The notes beneath the pieces are model-generated. The model saw nothing but the letters and a program-made list of their open reading frames with translations. It had not been told where the DNA came from and did not search any database. Of a stretch of DNA of 56,735 nucleotides, positions 23,522 to 38,000 are shown one piece after another. The translations under genes and the position numbers were made by a program. Location of the stretch: contig JAWQRO010000108.1 in the NCBI GenBank assembly GCA_033557835.1, forward strand, positions 1-56,735, written 5' to 3'. Origin of the DNA: Helochares maculicollis (taxonomy: Eukaryota; Arthropoda; Insecta; Coleoptera; Hydrophilidae). The first letter of the stretch is position 1. Every line of letters starts with the position of its first letter.

Positions 23522-24099
23522 TGTAACTTATGTTCTCCAATTTTTATGTATAAGATTATGTTATAATAGTTCATTATTATTATATTCTATATTACATACA
23601 TATACACACTGATATTTCTAATATTTATAGTTCAAAATGTCAATTTTATTGTATAATTTGTAATTATTTACATTTTGTAATCCAAATTCATAAGATAATG
23701 TTATTTTAAAAGTTATATGAATATTTAATATTTTTATATTACCTATATTTAGTTGCCATTGTAATTTTGCATATTTTTGTAATAAATCCGATTTCGTTGC
23801 AATTTCTGTTTTTAATTCCTGCTCCTGCTAAAGATCGTAAAGTATGAGACAGAAGAGAATAATTGTCTCTCATTTGAATCGCGCGCCATTTAAATCCGTT
23901 CATCTGCCAGACGCTGTTTCCTACTTTTTCCACGTAGTTCACAGTTCTAGTATGGTTGTTCGGTGAATATCACCATCTTAAAGGGTGAAATGTAACCTAA
24001 ATGAGATATCAGTATCTTAAACATCGATTCGGAAAATGACAAAGTTGACATACTTTTCCTTGGAATTTATAAATTCGCGTTTTGTTCTTCATCGAATTA
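23522..24099. other. intergenic between P-like relic and LINE fragment
   Basis: Very AT-rich to about 23760, then more complex (gcgcgccatt near 23880). No gene is recognised. Confidence 0.35.
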
Positions 24100-24780
24100 G
24101 GTTTCAAGAGATGTAGAATTTATTATAAAGATACAAGACATAGTCTTGATAGCAAATCACCCAGCCAATCTACAAATAATGCTAAACGAACTAGTTTTGG
24201 TCAGTCGGGAAGTAGGTCTAAAGATAAACCTCTGTAAGATGAATGTGATGTTCAACGAAATCACAAATAAAACACACATCACCATTGAGGGTACCACCTT
24301 AGAAACAGTTATCGAATACATATATCTCGGTCAACTAATAAATTTGTCAGGATCCCTACTTCCAGAAATCAATAGAAGAATTAAACTTGCATGGAAAGCA
24401 TTTGGACTCTATAATATTCAAATCCAAAATGCCCCTCCACTTAAAGAGCAGAACATTCGACCAATGTATCCTCCCAGTCCTAATTTACGGTTGCGAAACC
24501 TGGACTCTTAAAAGATAGATGGGACCGAGACATCAGAAGACTTGCAGAAACAACCTGGTTCAGGGTAGCCGGAGACCGCAATAAATGTAAGTTGCTGGAA
24601 CAAGAATACATACGGCAAGTGGTAGGAATATCCACATAAGAATACCTTAAGACATCCCCTCTTCAGAAGAAGTAGAAGCACGCGAACAACATTGTGAAGA
24701 AATAAAATAAAATAATAACTATTTAATTACTTAAGGAGGCCTCACTTTGAAATACAGGTTGATAATGATGATGATGATGA

Positions 24781-24783
<3 letters not shown>
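24100..24783 (+). mobile_element. 5'-truncated non-LTR retrotransposon (reverse transcriptase end)
   Basis: The frame from about 24107 to 24511 encodes the C-terminal half of a LINE reverse transcriptase: QDIVLIANHPANLQIMLNEL, VGLKINLCKMNVMF, YIYLGQLINLSGSLLPEINR and RRIKLAWKAF. Downstream frames give LTYGCETWTL-like remnants (CPPSPNLRLRNLDS, then WDRDIRRLA) and end near a (GAT)n run. This is typical of endonuclease-reverse transcriptase elements, possibly the RTE/R4 group. Endonuclease and RT fingers are missing, so it is a 5'-truncated dead copy. The simple-repeat tail fits LINE 3' ends. Confidence 0.75.

Positions 24784-24836
<53 letters not shown>
24761..24836. repeat. compound microsatellite (GAT)n(TA)n
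   Basis: About seven GAT/ATG units run into about 27 uninterrupted TA units. It directly follows the LINE fragment and probably grew from its simple-repeat tail. Confidence 0.95.
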
Positions 24837-24838
<2 letters not shown>

Positions 24839-25738
24839 CTGAACAATGTTCTAGGTTCTGTTTTCATAAAAGAAAACTTGTTTCTTTTAATTGTAGACTA
24901 TTGTGTTTGATAAATACTACAGTACTTGCCAGGTTTTGTTTTTTTTTGTTCTACACAGTAATTAGGTGTTATATCATATGCAAGTACCGTTACGTTCAGC
25001 ATAAACATATCAAATCTTTGAAACCGATGTTGTCTAGAAATACACGCTACACCGTTTCACTTATCATACCTTAAATAGTAGCGGTTAAAAGTTTAAAATT
25101 AGTTACAAGGAATGAGCTGCAAGTAATTTTACGAAATAATTGTAAAGTATTTAATGTCCATTAATATTCTCGTACTGTTCACTTTAAACATTTATAGTGT
25201 TGTAGAAACAAAATATTTTCTATTATAATAATTAATATTTTTGCTAAAACCAGAGTTATTCTAAGGTTTCCTTAAAATTATTTTAGGATATCATGTAAAG
25301 AAATACATTAATAGATATATTATAGAGCTGTGATTGATATAATAGTGGTTTTATTTAAATTACTTTAGTAAACATAGTTTAGCTTAAATCACTTATCTCC
25401 TGTGAATTAAAACGAATCTAAAACACTTTCGGTCTACTACATCAAAACTATGAATCCTATACAAAGAATATATTGACATGAGATTCTATTTTAGGTAAGT
25501 ACTATGTTGAGATTAATTAAGAATCAATTTTTACAGTTATTTCAACTTGAAAATAAAATAAGTTTATTAAATGTATCATCTAACATATTAAGGTCTTTAA
25601 TTATTCAAATCAATTTTACATTTTGCCCACAAGACATTCGATGCATCAAAGAAGAATATTCAAGCGTATCATGATATTAGGTGTCGTTTATTTAATCATT
25701 TGTTATGAATTTTCGACGCCTTTCACAGAAATATGCTA
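24837..25738. other. AT-rich intergenic
   Basis: No coding, repeat or RNA feature recognised. Confidence 0.35.
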
Positions 25739-26095
25739 TTACTTATTACTGTAGGCACTTTGTAGATTTATAGTCGTCGTGCTCCAGCTTTGCTGTTTCA
25801 CTGCTTGTTCTGCAGACAAGAAATTTATTTGCAAATTTACAATTATTGGACTACCACATGCTCTGTTAGGGAATAAGCCAGCGGCTTCTTTACATAAATC
25901 CATGCTTTGGCTTTTGATTTTGTATTTGGTTTTTTTTAAAGAAATCAACGATGAGCCGCTGGCGCATAGAAAGCTGCCAAGAATCGAGGTGCAATTTTTT
26001 GCACATTCCGGCAAACCGCATAATGATGCCAACGATCTCCTAAAGACAGCTTTACTATGTTGATCTGTGTTCGACATGACATCTATTTTATTCAT
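25739..26095 (-). other. unidentified ORF block, open on both strands
   Basis: A 118-codon minus-strand frame (25739-26095) overlaps a 94-codon plus-strand frame (25779-26063). The minus frame has a balanced composition with seven cysteines (for example LCGLPECAKNCTSILGSFLC). Neither product resembles a family I know, and I see no signal peptide or catalytic motif. A transposon fragment, one exon of a larger gene or chance in a less AT-rich patch are all possible. Confidence 0.2.
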
Positions 26096-26749
26096 GTGGA
26101 CTTTCGATTCACTCTAACTTTGGCAAACAGTCAATAAATAGGGAACTTTGCCAAAAATCATAAACTCTTTTGTAGCAACCACCAGGACTTTATTAAAATC
26201 TCTGAGATAAACTTGAAATGTGCCCGTATAAATTTATGTTTTCGATGCATACGTGTAATGAAAAAAGTATAGTGCGAGACAAATAGCTTCTATAATCTAG
26301 AATGGCAATCTTGGTTTAGATATCACCTTTATCCATGTTACAAAATAATTTATTACGTAGACTCATAAACCCTCTCTTGTCTCTGAATATTTAAAACATT
26401 TTTGATTACTAATACTTTCTGCGTTTTGCTACATATTTGAAATTATGTTATATCGGTAATGTAATTTTGCGGTTTCTGTGTATAACACGCGCACTATTAT
26501 GCATATTATTCCTACTGATAATTAATAAGACCATTTTTCTTTGAATTAATCATTGAACTTGACGTTAACCGCATAACTACACTTAAAAAAAATGTTCTAT
26601 AAATATTTCTCAATATACATTTAATTTCAACCGGTTCGCTTCCGTTTCTCAATATTTGCCAATCCAATAATTCCAGCCTTAATAAGGCGTTCCATATTGA
26701 TCATATGTAAATACCAAAAGGAAATTTATAGAGTAAACAAAATTTCAAT
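26096..26749. other. AT-rich intergenic
   Basis: Nothing recognised. Confidence 0.35.
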
Positions 26750-27180
26750 TTGAGGAGGCGTTATAATAAATCAGAATGAGTTGTGTGTTGAGTTAACATC
26801 CCGCATTCGCATACACACAAACACGCTTCTGCCAACGAATACATACGCATTTAGTGGTACTGTGTGTTGGCACCCCAACTGACAGATATTTATTAGTCCG
26901 TGCGCTGAGAGTAAATTTCACTTATTTGCCAAACTATAGAAAGTGACAGGACGGTATGTCAAATAAAACCAATCCCCCGGTGTAATATTGTCGGCGTGGG
27001 GTTATTTTGGCACGTTTTCGCCCCAGGAACTTGTCGGATATTATTACTACATCACCCTCGTCTCCTAAGAAACTGACTGAAGAGGAAGGACGTGTCAATT
27101 TTTAAACACAACTTGCAAATATTTTGACTCGCGTTTCCTTTCGTGGGAAATATATACCTCGGATTTCCTACACGCAATAA
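26750..27180. other. complex non-repetitive block, possible regulatory DNA
   Basis: Less AT-rich than its surroundings, with CA-rich tracts (acacacaaacacgc at 26812-26825) and a run ccaatcccccggtg near 26970. No frame or transposon remnant is visible. A conserved noncoding element is a guess. Confidence 0.25.
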
Positions 27181-27851
27181 TGCCTGGGAAAACCGATTTT
27201 CGAGAACTCTTCACGACATGTGATTTCAGCTATATTTATTTTTCATTGTGAGGAACCAAATACTGCTCTACTGAAGTGGAGCCAAGGTAGCTTTTGTGTT
27301 TGGATAAAAACTACACGTCTGCTTTAGAAACTGTTTTATGTAAAAAACTATTATGATAACTTTACTCCTTAAATACAGGAAATAGTTATAGAATTTATTT
27401 GGCTATTCAAGTATTGTTTTCCTAACAGAGGTCTTACTTGTATTTTTTACAACTTACTTAATACAGATTAGCTACTATTTAAATTAAATGCTGATGTAAC
27501 AAATCTTGCATGTAATAAAAGTACGATTAATTTTATGCATAGTTTTTGGTTGGTATCCTTCCAGATATAGAAAGTATCAGCAGTGTTTTCATCATAATTT
27601 TTTCTAACAAATAGTAAAAATCCTGTTCAAACAAGAACAAATATTTTATTTGTATTAGATATATTGAAGAGCGCCAATGAAAATACTGGCTTACAATGAT
27701 CAGGCGATTTCGATGTTGGAAAGACCTCACATTATGAGAAGCCAAATAAAGCTTATGAAAACTTAATAAAGACATTAGTTGATTAAACTAACTAACAATA
27801 ACTCTTAAGATTTCTAAAATACCCATGGCTTAATTTCAAAGCTCGAAAAAT
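27181..27851. other. AT-rich intergenic
   Basis: Contains a short minus-strand frame (27533-27775) with no recognisable motif. Nothing supported. Confidence 0.35.
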
Positions 27852-29045
27852 GCCAGGGTGGTCTAATAAGCACTTAGCTTTACCGCAAGAGTGATTTAGA
27901 ATCCTGTAGTACATTTTTGTAGACAGTTACTGTCAAATTTTCAGTCAAATCAAACTCGTAGTTTTATTTTGACCGTGTGTGGAAGTGGTCGTGTCCGTAG
28001 GTTTAAAAAAATTCAAAAAGAGACTCCATTCTTGTTTTTGGAAGAAAAATCGCGCAGCAAAATCAAAGAGCGCTTGGATGCTGTGCACGGTGATTAATCC
28101 TTTTCGATGGTGACCCTCTAAAAATTGGTTTAGCGAGTTTTAACGTGATCGCCAGTCAGATTTTGATGAGCCATACCCAGGTGTCCGAAAAATGGTTACC
28201 ACAGAGGATAGCGAGACAAAAATCCACAATCACGTTTTGGCAGACCGCCGATTGAAGGTACGCGAGATAGTTGAAACAGTAGGCATCTCAAAAGTGAGCA
28301 TAGGTCATATCCTACATGAAATTTTGGGGATAAGAAAGCTGTCTGCGCCATGAGTGCCGCGTTTTCTTACTCCAGACAACAAGCGCAACCAGTTCAGAGC
28401 AGTGTGTGACGCCATTTTAAGCGCAATCCAAATTTTTCGGTCGTTTCGTGACCAACGACGGAACATGGACCCATTGCTACATAACGGACCAAGGAACAGT
28501 CAAAACAATGAACTTCACTCGGCGAACGTGTTCTGAAGATGGCCACTGTTTTCTGAGATTCACAAGGTGTGATCTACATTGATTACCTGGAAAAGTACAA
28601 AACGACCACAGGGCTCTACTATGCCAAATTATTGGGCCAATTCAGCGCCAAATTGCATAAAAAAGTTCTCCATTTGGTAAAGAAAAAGCAATAGCTCACA
28701 CTTGCACCGTTGCCATGGCCAAATTAGTCGAATTGCATTACGAACTGATGCCTTATCTACCATATTTTCCAAATTTGGCCCCGTGCGACTTTTGTATTTG
28801 CCAACTTGAAAATCTCTCGACGGGCGACAATGTGAGTGAAATAAAGTGGCTATTGCCACGGAGGCCTACTTTGTATACCTCGGGAAAAAATATTTTTCAG
28901 ATGGTTTAAAGAAGTTGCAGCATCAGTGAGGCAAATACATCGAGATAAAAGGAGACTATGTTGCGAAATAAATCGCCACTTTTTTTAAATGTTCGTTTTT
29001 CTTTTGTTATCGGACTTTCTTTGAAAGATCCTCCAGTTCTTTTAG
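27852..29045 (+). mobile_element. degenerate mariner (irritans/mellifera-like), near full length
   Basis: Transposase pieces run in order along the plus strand: KIHNHVLADRRLKVREIVE and TVGISKVSIGHILHEILGI (28210-28330), VPRFLTPDNKR, TNDGTWTH (first catalytic Asp region), VIYIDYLEKYKTTTGLYYAK, AHTCTVAMAKLVELHYELMP and LPYFPNLAPCDF. The region around the second Asp (HDN) is deleted and the third Asp (PDLAP) is now Asn, so the DDD triad is broken. Several stops and frameshifts are also present. The ends are approximate: ccagggtggtct near the left and a reverse-complement variant ggaggatct at the right look like eroded terminal inverted repeats. Confidence 0.85.
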
Positions 29046-32000
29046 AGAAAAAAAATTAGTTACATATTTCTAACATCAAGAGAACTACTCTTTTCTAAAC
29101 CCATCATCTCTATTCAAAACACTTTCAAAGCTTTGTTACAACACAACCATCAATTTTGAAGAGGACTGTCATGCAAATCCCAGCAAGATTGCAGCAAAGA
29201 TCCGAATAGATAATATATACGACAATAAAGTTATTATTCACTATAAGAATAAAATACTCTAACACAAATAAATATCGCGCTGCAATCGGGATTGAGGATT
29301 GTTTTGACACAATTTATAAAAATATCTTCGCTGAAGTATCATAGTCGAGCTCCCAGCATATTGTAGTAGTCAGACAATTAACAGTAATTTCTCAGTTCTT
29401 CATTAATACATTTATTTGATTTTGCCATCTCAAAATCTTATCGAAATGCATATCCATCTATTTATTTTTAGTGGTGATCCAGAAACATATACTTTCTGTT
29501 TCAATGTTGTTTAATTATTAATCCGTATGGAAAATCTTAAACATACTGACGGACTTTGCAATTATATATCATAAAGAACATCAAAAAATTATTGTCTTAT
29601 GTTGGTTATAATGCAGTAATCAAGCCAATTAGAAATTTAAAATATGATACAATACAATAGATTTGAAAAAGATCAAGCAATAATTTTTCATTATTATTAT
29701 CAGAAAATAGTCTTGAGTCCAGCTATTAATAAAAAGAGAGCAGAACGATTACCAAAATACCTAATAAAATATTTAATTTGTTGAAGTTATTTATAAACAA
29801 TAATGAACAAAACACCCTTTTGGCCTAAATTAACCAAACTACTTAAAGTGTAATTAATCCTCCAGTATTTACACAGGCACTGCAATATCCTTTGAGGTGA
29901 CAGATTTGTTGACTGATGATTTTCTAACTAACACGCTGACCTCCGTTATTTAAACATGAAAAAATAGTCAACTTCCAGCGCATTATGTCCAGTAGCCTGT
30001 ATAGAACATTTCAAATTCCTACCCTTCTTTTTGTCGCCTTGTTCTTGTTTTTGTCTAGCTAACAAGCGCTACCGAAAAACTAAACTGCAAGCACTGCTTT
30101 TAAATAATAGCTGACAGTAATTAGACAAAGAGCCAAACTGTTGCAAAATTAAAAGAGGCGACGTTAAAATCAACTCAGTAAACGTAATAGTCCATTATGT
30201 GCTAGAATAATTTAAGTAGTGATAAAATAACAGTGCTGTCGCGATAAAACCAAATTTACGAGAGGATCACGGGATTAGTGACATGCTGTAATCCGGGACA
30301 CGAGCTTAATGGAATAGCTGATCCTGATCCTGTAAACTAATTATTTTCTGCAGGACAAGAGTGACATCAATAAATAGAACCGACAATTCCGTACCACTCA
30401 TTACAGTTTATTGCATTCTCTGCGATTCAAAGTGAATTTCGGAGAGGGTTCGTTAATATTAAACCCATTTTGAGTTTGGAATTCTACAAAAACAAATTAG
30501 GTCGGAATAGATTTAAATTTATTTCCAAATAGCATTTTCGTATTGCAAAAAAACCTGAAAAGTTTTAGGATCTACATTGCTGGTACGTGTGACCCTGCCT
30601 CAAATATACATCGCATTACGCCATCTAACTTTTACTTCGGATAGCTTTCAATACTGGAATCCTTGCGAGTGACACATGTCTCCGGCAACTAAACTTGTTC
30701 CTCTTGCCATTCGGTCATTTTCAATCTGGGTTTCCGGAAGCCATTTGCATAAGGAATATTTCCGATATCGATGACAGATAAAGTGCTGCCTATTCCTTCA
30801 TTCCCTTTCGAAATCTCAATACGTAATATATTCAATGTTGTGCTGTATTAAAATAGATTATAAACAGAATAATATCCTAGTAATTTAAAATTAGAAATTA
30901 CAATACATAGAAGCAAAATTGTAACAATCTTAGATATTATAAGCAAAAATGCAAATGTTTTAGGGGTTTATAAAGGTTGAAATATAGAAGTGTTCCGCTT
31001 AGCCGGTTGAGTTTTTCGAAAGAGGAGTAAACGTTTCCTACTTAAAGTTTAAAGTTCAAATTCTTGGATGATTAATGAATAAAACCCACAATAAAAGCGA
31101 GCAAAGCTCCGTCAAAGAAAGTTAGACCGTATAAAAGAGGATTCATCTTGGGCTCGAAAATAAATTACCCACAAATATTACGGATTTCTTTAAAGCCCTT
31201 CTTTGGCCGCTTATCTTCGTTTTCAAAGATTCCGTTTTACTTCATCTTTATTAATAATGTGGAACTGAACAAATTACTTCCGTTCGGAGACAATTTTAAC
31301 TCGATTTCATTTTATACTGTACAAAGTTATTAATGAATGAAAACAAAATTCTACCTTTGAAAATTATAATTTTGCGCCATTTGAAAGATCGTTCAACTTG
31401 TAGTTAAGATTTTCTAAACTAAAGACTAAATTTTAAAGCTTTTGATGTACTTTTAAGCGCACTTTTGTGTTATAAATACCGAAGATAACATTTTGTAATT
31501 AAAATGTAAAGAGAAAGAACAGGAATGAACTTATTTTAGTTTAGTATTAAAAGCGGTCTTTTTTCACATTTAATTGATGAAGTTTTAGAGTTTTAGGAAA
31601 TTCAAAATAATACTGAGTATAATTTTGGTTTTCTCACGACATTGCAGGTGTTATTTCCAAATATAAAATTGAAATTTTTATGCAAAGCAGCTTTATCCTT
31701 TCAATTGTTAGAGTAGATTATATTTATCCGAAGCGGCGTGCTATGCTAAAAATAGAGAGGGAAGTGACGGTGAACAAATTTACATTGATTTAGCAAACGA
31801 TAATAATTATTCCCGACAATTGAATTCCATTTGTAAAATTTTGCACAATTTCAATCTCCCTTTCGGTCCGCACATCCATTTTCAACGCATGTCAAATCGA
31901 CAGAAATGGCATTTATTAGACTAATTCAATTTTAAGGTCATTAGTGTCCGCTCTCATGCAGACCAGCTTTGATGGACTCTAACGTAAGCGTTTAGCTGGA

Positions 32001-35000
32001 ATTAAATTTTTTTGTAACGCACTAAACTTTCCTAATAATATGTTTGATTTTTTGATTAGAATTACATTGTTCATAATGGACTATTACTCAACAATTATCT
32101 AATCTATATTTTTCTGTATTTCATTCAAGGGCAGCTAAACACGAATTTCTTTACATATGTATTATGATTATCAAAAATCTGCTATATTTCCACATGTGCC
32201 AGAATTTCAAATGCATACTTATCTTTTTTACAAAATAGATGGTGCAAAATAAGTACTTTATTGATTTCTAAAAAAAAACTATGAATACATTTCTTTTCGC
32301 AACTCTAAAAATGGCACTTACAATTACAAGCACCTTAAATAGTAATAATTGAAGGATTTAATTGGATAATTGGACAAAACTTAAATATCGGCGCTTGTAA
32401 TGCTGTTAAATATTTGAAATAGGACAAAAGCAACTTTAATTAATGTCTTATTTGTAGAGATAATATGGCTCATCTATAATTTCATAAATAGTGTTAGTCC
32501 TACTTAGAATATTGCGCTTTGTATCGTTCTTTTTCAACTGAAATTAAATTAAATTAATTAATTAAAGTTTTTAAGCAAATATATGTGTTCTTTAACAAAG
32601 TTCAATTTAGGTATTTTGGTTAAATAATTTTTATTGTTAATTAACTATTTTATAATAAATAAAACTAAAATTTTTCACATAAAGTCTGTTTAGTGGAGTA
32701 TAAAGTATATAATTATCACTGTATTCTATTTATGTTATTATATTGTTTTTCATAGATTAGAAGCGTTGTGTAAGTATCCTTTAATTTAAAGTAGAAGTCG
32801 GTTTAGAAGTAAACTTGTAAAAAAATTCTTTAAGGAGAGGTTTACGTTTTTTATTAAGAAGATGCGATGTGTTTGGTTCAGAATGAAGGTTTGTGGCAAA
32901 CAATATGATAAAATAGAAACCAATAAATAGCAGAAAAAGTACAAGGTACATCATTAGCGATAGCATGATAAGTAGAATATAAGACGCACTTGTATACTAG
33001 CAAATATTATTGTAATAAAATTTGTTTGTAATAAAAAGCACAACAGATGCACTCCTTGCTTATTGTATATTCATATGTGTGTTTATAAACAGTAGTTTCG
33101 GTTTTAGGTATAAACCAATTGTATTATCTTTTCTCGACTTTCTGACATAGATAAATCTAAAAGACTTCTTTTTAAATTAGACTCAAGAAAACACTTAATA
33201 TTATAGCAACGTTTGTATTTATCAATATTAATTTGTATTGCGGGGTCGGACTAAACTTTTTTGAAGAATAAGTAATTCATTGAAAAATGTAACAAATGCT
33301 ACAAAAAAAGTTGTATTTTACCCATAAGCAGTTGCAATTAACATGTATGTTAAAAGTTTCTTTAACACCTTCTAACTGTTTACGCAAATTAAGAGCTTAA
33401 AGTTTCAATGTTGCTTTCGATTCCTAAGGCCTTAACTCAACGAATATTCTTGCCAACCTATTTTTCTTATATATGGCTGAAACACAAAGCAAGTAAATTT
33501 GGAGAAGTAATTATGTTAATATTTAGGTTGCCTTGCTTGTTTAGTTAGATCTTTTTGTGGTAATTGTTCTTAATACGATTTCTTACAACCAACGGTCTTA
33601 TTAAGCCAAAACTATAAAAGCATAGAGCTGAACTTGAACATTGATTTTACCAACTTCTACAATTATTGCAAACTATTGTTAAGTAGCACTTTCAAATTAG
33701 AATTTGTACAGCTACTAATCTAAATTTGAAAAGTTTGTAAACTCATTTCTAGTAGATTATCTTTACATTCAAAGAAATATATTCATCACATTGATATAAT
33801 TCTTCGACAATATACTGTAAAAAATAATAAATTTTGAGAAAGATTTACGAGAATGTATTTTGCGAAATGTTTATGTCGCACTCATTAAGATCGTCCATTT
33901 ATTTTAACTTCAGATAAGAAGACAAAGATTTAAACATTAATGAAATGAAGAGATTCTTGTCTGAATGACGAAATTCACAAGCCCGGCTACAACAATGCAC
34001 CTTTGTTAAATTGAACTTGGAGATATAGACATCTAATATAAATTCTTATTCCTTGATAAATGACGAGTAAACTTTAATTTGTCTGCAAGGACGAATAAGA
34101 AATGTTATTAATGAACATCCCCGTGATTTCAAGGCGCTTTGATGAGCTCGGGAGCAGGAATTAAGTATCGGCCGACTGATGTTGGGCAAAAAAGTCCGCG
34201 CTCATCAATTTTTAATAAAATTTTCTTATTTATTGTTGACGCTGACTCATGATTTCAATGCAGCAACTCTGCAATCGTAGTATTTTATACAGACGTGCAC
34301 TCAAGTATGCATATATGGTAAAATTGCATGTTCCACCTATATAAATATAACAGTCTGATGTATTGAAAAATTACCTCGACTTTTTATCATGCCAAGTTAA
34401 TTTTTTTGTATGCGCCCTAATAACCAAACAAACAGTTATTTCACCGTTACGTTTTTTGTTTCAAAAACAGTTTTGAACCATTTCGCTACTGAAGCGTTTT
34501 AGGAATTATTTATGCCGACAAAAACGTCTTGATAAAATTTAATCAATCAAGAATTGCTCTTGTAATAATTGAACTTTCAGTGCTTATAAACTCTTGGAAA
34601 AGTTTTCCATTTGCAGAAGGATCTCTCCTCTCGCCGAACTTAATCTTAAGGAATTCTGGTACATTTTCAACGAAAACTATTTGTAGGCGAAGGATTTTGA
34701 TGTGGCTATTTAATCGCAAAGTTTAATAACGACGGAGATCCTTTTATTGTGTCGATTTTATTTATAGGAATTGTTAAAGCGATTTATGTTCATTAGTACA
34801 AGCATAAAATCATTCATCACGCTAGACATATCACAACAACTTTATGGACCGATATATAACAGGGAATTTATTAGTACTCTCAGAAAGGCCTTGCGCTTTC
34901 TAACCAGCATTTTAGATACGCTTGGGGTAAATATATTAGCCAGCCAGCCAGAAGGATTACTATTAAAACCTTTGCGAAAAATATTCCTTAATGCGTTGTT

Positions 35001-38000
35001 ATATCATGCTGCATCTATTGAATTATTGGATGCGAGGCCGCTCTCAAAATATGATTATATATTTCAAGGTTTATTGAATCAGGAAAAATCCCGGCTTTAT
35101 TGCGGATACATCAATTTGCTAGTAAAGATAAATTATGGTTTTGGAGTTTGAAAAATTGGTCTGGGCTATCTCTGATATTATTTGAGTTAAATATAAAGAA
35201 CAATATGTTTATGAATTTAATGGTAGCGTGCGAGTAAAACCGCTATAAATCCACTACCAACCTTTGAAAATAACATCTTTTGATTTGGCTTTACCTACTA
35301 GCGAATGTAGTTTACAGGAATAGTAACAATATTTTTACTGGTTTAACAACTTTTTAAAACTTCTTAACGTTAATAGAATATGTTTACAAATTTTATATCT
35401 GCAGATGTTAGGCTGAGTAGAGCCAAATTGCACAAGGATCTTAGTTGAATTTATTAAGTTTAAAACCCAAAGAGAGTACTTATATTTTTGCCTTAGTAAT
35501 ACGTAGATGTAGAGGTAGTTTTTGCAGAAGTACTTCATATAGATTGTAAGTGCCAAATTAATTCAAACTTCAAACAGTAAAACCTTTGTTCTAAACGTTC
35601 ACCAAAAACTATAATAATCGGTTTCGAACGCTGCCATTAAGAGTAGATTTAAAGGCGATTGAATACATATCTGAGGTATCTCATTACTACTACTTATATT
35701 TCAAACAATAACATTTAAAGATATAGTCCTATCTGTTTGGAATGGTGCCAAGTGCTTTCATTAAAAGTGAAAAATAATGGCCGTAAAAAATAAATGGTAA
35801 AAGAAGTCGAAGATCGTATGACATGTGATTTCTTACTGAAATGATTAATGAACGCACGATAATGCAGCAGAACTAACCGACTTAGCTAACACAGATGTTA
35901 AAAGAAAATCCATTTTATTGAATATGATGACCCTATCGCGAGATAAAAATACTATTAAGAAATGCATTTATTTATTTTATTAATTGCAATAAGTTTCTCC
36001 GTTTGACAGCTGCAGATAAACAATTTACATTGGAAGATTTTGGAGCCGGCATTAGTAATTTAGATTACACTTTTGAATTTTTATTGATGATCTCCGGGAA
36101 GTAATCGGTTTACTAACTGTATTTAAATGTGTATTGATTGCAATTTCGCTGGCAGTGAATAATGCTTATCAATTTCCTCTATAAACTCACCTTCATGTGG
36201 ATTATTTACTTATCCACGGCAATTTCATGCAAATATAACCGATTGATTGGATATATTTTTACGAGTCGTTTTATAATGATTAATAGTTTTAATCCGGTTT
36301 GATTATAAGCACATGTCATAGAAAGCTACTGCATACATATATCTAATTTTTTGTGTTGCCAAATCATATATTGAAGCACATCTCCCACAAATAAAAAAAG
36401 TTCCATAGATGTAAGTTAAAGTTTTTCAATTTATCAAATAGATAATTACTACTTTAAAGAGAGCGCAGATTGCTAAAAGTACTCATTCATAAAATAAGCT
36501 GTAACTTGTTTATTTAAAATCAACTAAGCAAAACTTATTTAGAATCATCAATCAAAATGTTATCGATTTTACGGCAACACACAAAAATACGCTAAGAATC
36601 CAATCAGTATTAAACCCAATGCTCGCCACCCACGCTGACCCAACACTTAATAACATTATAGTAAAATTTTATTGTCGCCATCATCATATAAACGCTGTAT
36701 AAAAGAAATAAAAACGATTCGAACATGAGACCTGTGAGTTTTTAGAGTGAACTCTTCATAAAAAATTCATTACTGCCACGCACGAAGATCCTTAAACACC
36801 ACTGAAAGCGATACCTAGTCGAATTTAGATAGCGAAAATAAAAATAGTTTACCTCGTAAACATTTTATACAATTCTGGGGACATTCTATCGGAAATTCAA
36901 AATAGTGCACAATGCGACAATTTAAATCAGATATATTACTAAAGTATAGCTTTTTCCTAGCAATATTTAAACACGAGAAGATTTTTTTTGTAAAAATATG
37001 AGTAATTCAACGTGCAGAATAGTTATATATTTCATTCATGAATGTATAACTAGCTAGGGAACAGGAAGATGTTTGAAAATATATTTCATATGAAAACAGT
37101 TAACGATTATTGAAAAGTGTTCGTCTATGTATGTAGTGCCAATTAGTGTACTATAAAAAATAAGTAGTTTAAATAAAAATAGGCTTAGACGGTCAAATAA
37201 TATATCGCCAGCTCGGATGTATTAACTTAACTGCAGCGCTTAATAAATATCATGATGAATATTTTGAAACTCATCATGATGGTAATTATCAGGATAAAAT
37301 GTTAAGATTACTTTCTCTTCAAAAGTAATGTATTATGTTAAATTCAAATACAATTATTAATAAATTGGACTCATAATCAACTTTAAAACATGCTTCTTAT
37401 CAGTACAAAAAAGCTTGCTAAAATTGCATTAATTCAACTGATAAAACACAACTATATCTAACACATTCGGGGACAATCGTCGTTAGTCAATAAGAAACAC
37501 TTATAAAATATCGATTCATATGCTAATAAATTTAATAACGCGTATAGTGTATAGAATAGTAATTAAAAAATATGCATTAGGAATGTAATTAAATTATTTA
37601 ATTATTAAATATAAGTAATTTAGTTATAAATATATATATATAAATATATATATAAAAATATATAAGTATATATATATATATATAATACCAATTTCTGTTG
37701 ATTATCCAGTTGTCTTTGTACAGTTTGTGGTGATTTTCATGAGTAAAATCTTTATGTTTAAGAAGAAGCTTCTGATGCTCAAATATTAAAATACTATTCT
37801 AATACATTGTTTTGTAGATTTTCTAAGCAAACTTATACTGTTGTACAAATATTACAACAGTTAAGTAAATATTTCCTTGACATAACTGTAAACACTTTAT
37901 GGAGAACTATCAATTTTAAAAGACGTGTATCAAAATATCTATCATTTGTGCCTAGTTTGCATGATGCTATGTTAAATTCATACAAATCTGGTTTGAAAAA

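Noticed and set aside
34771..35151. 126-codon plus-strand frame
   Set aside because: No motif, signal peptide, paralogue or splice context that I recognise. A frame of this length can arise by chance in a window this size.
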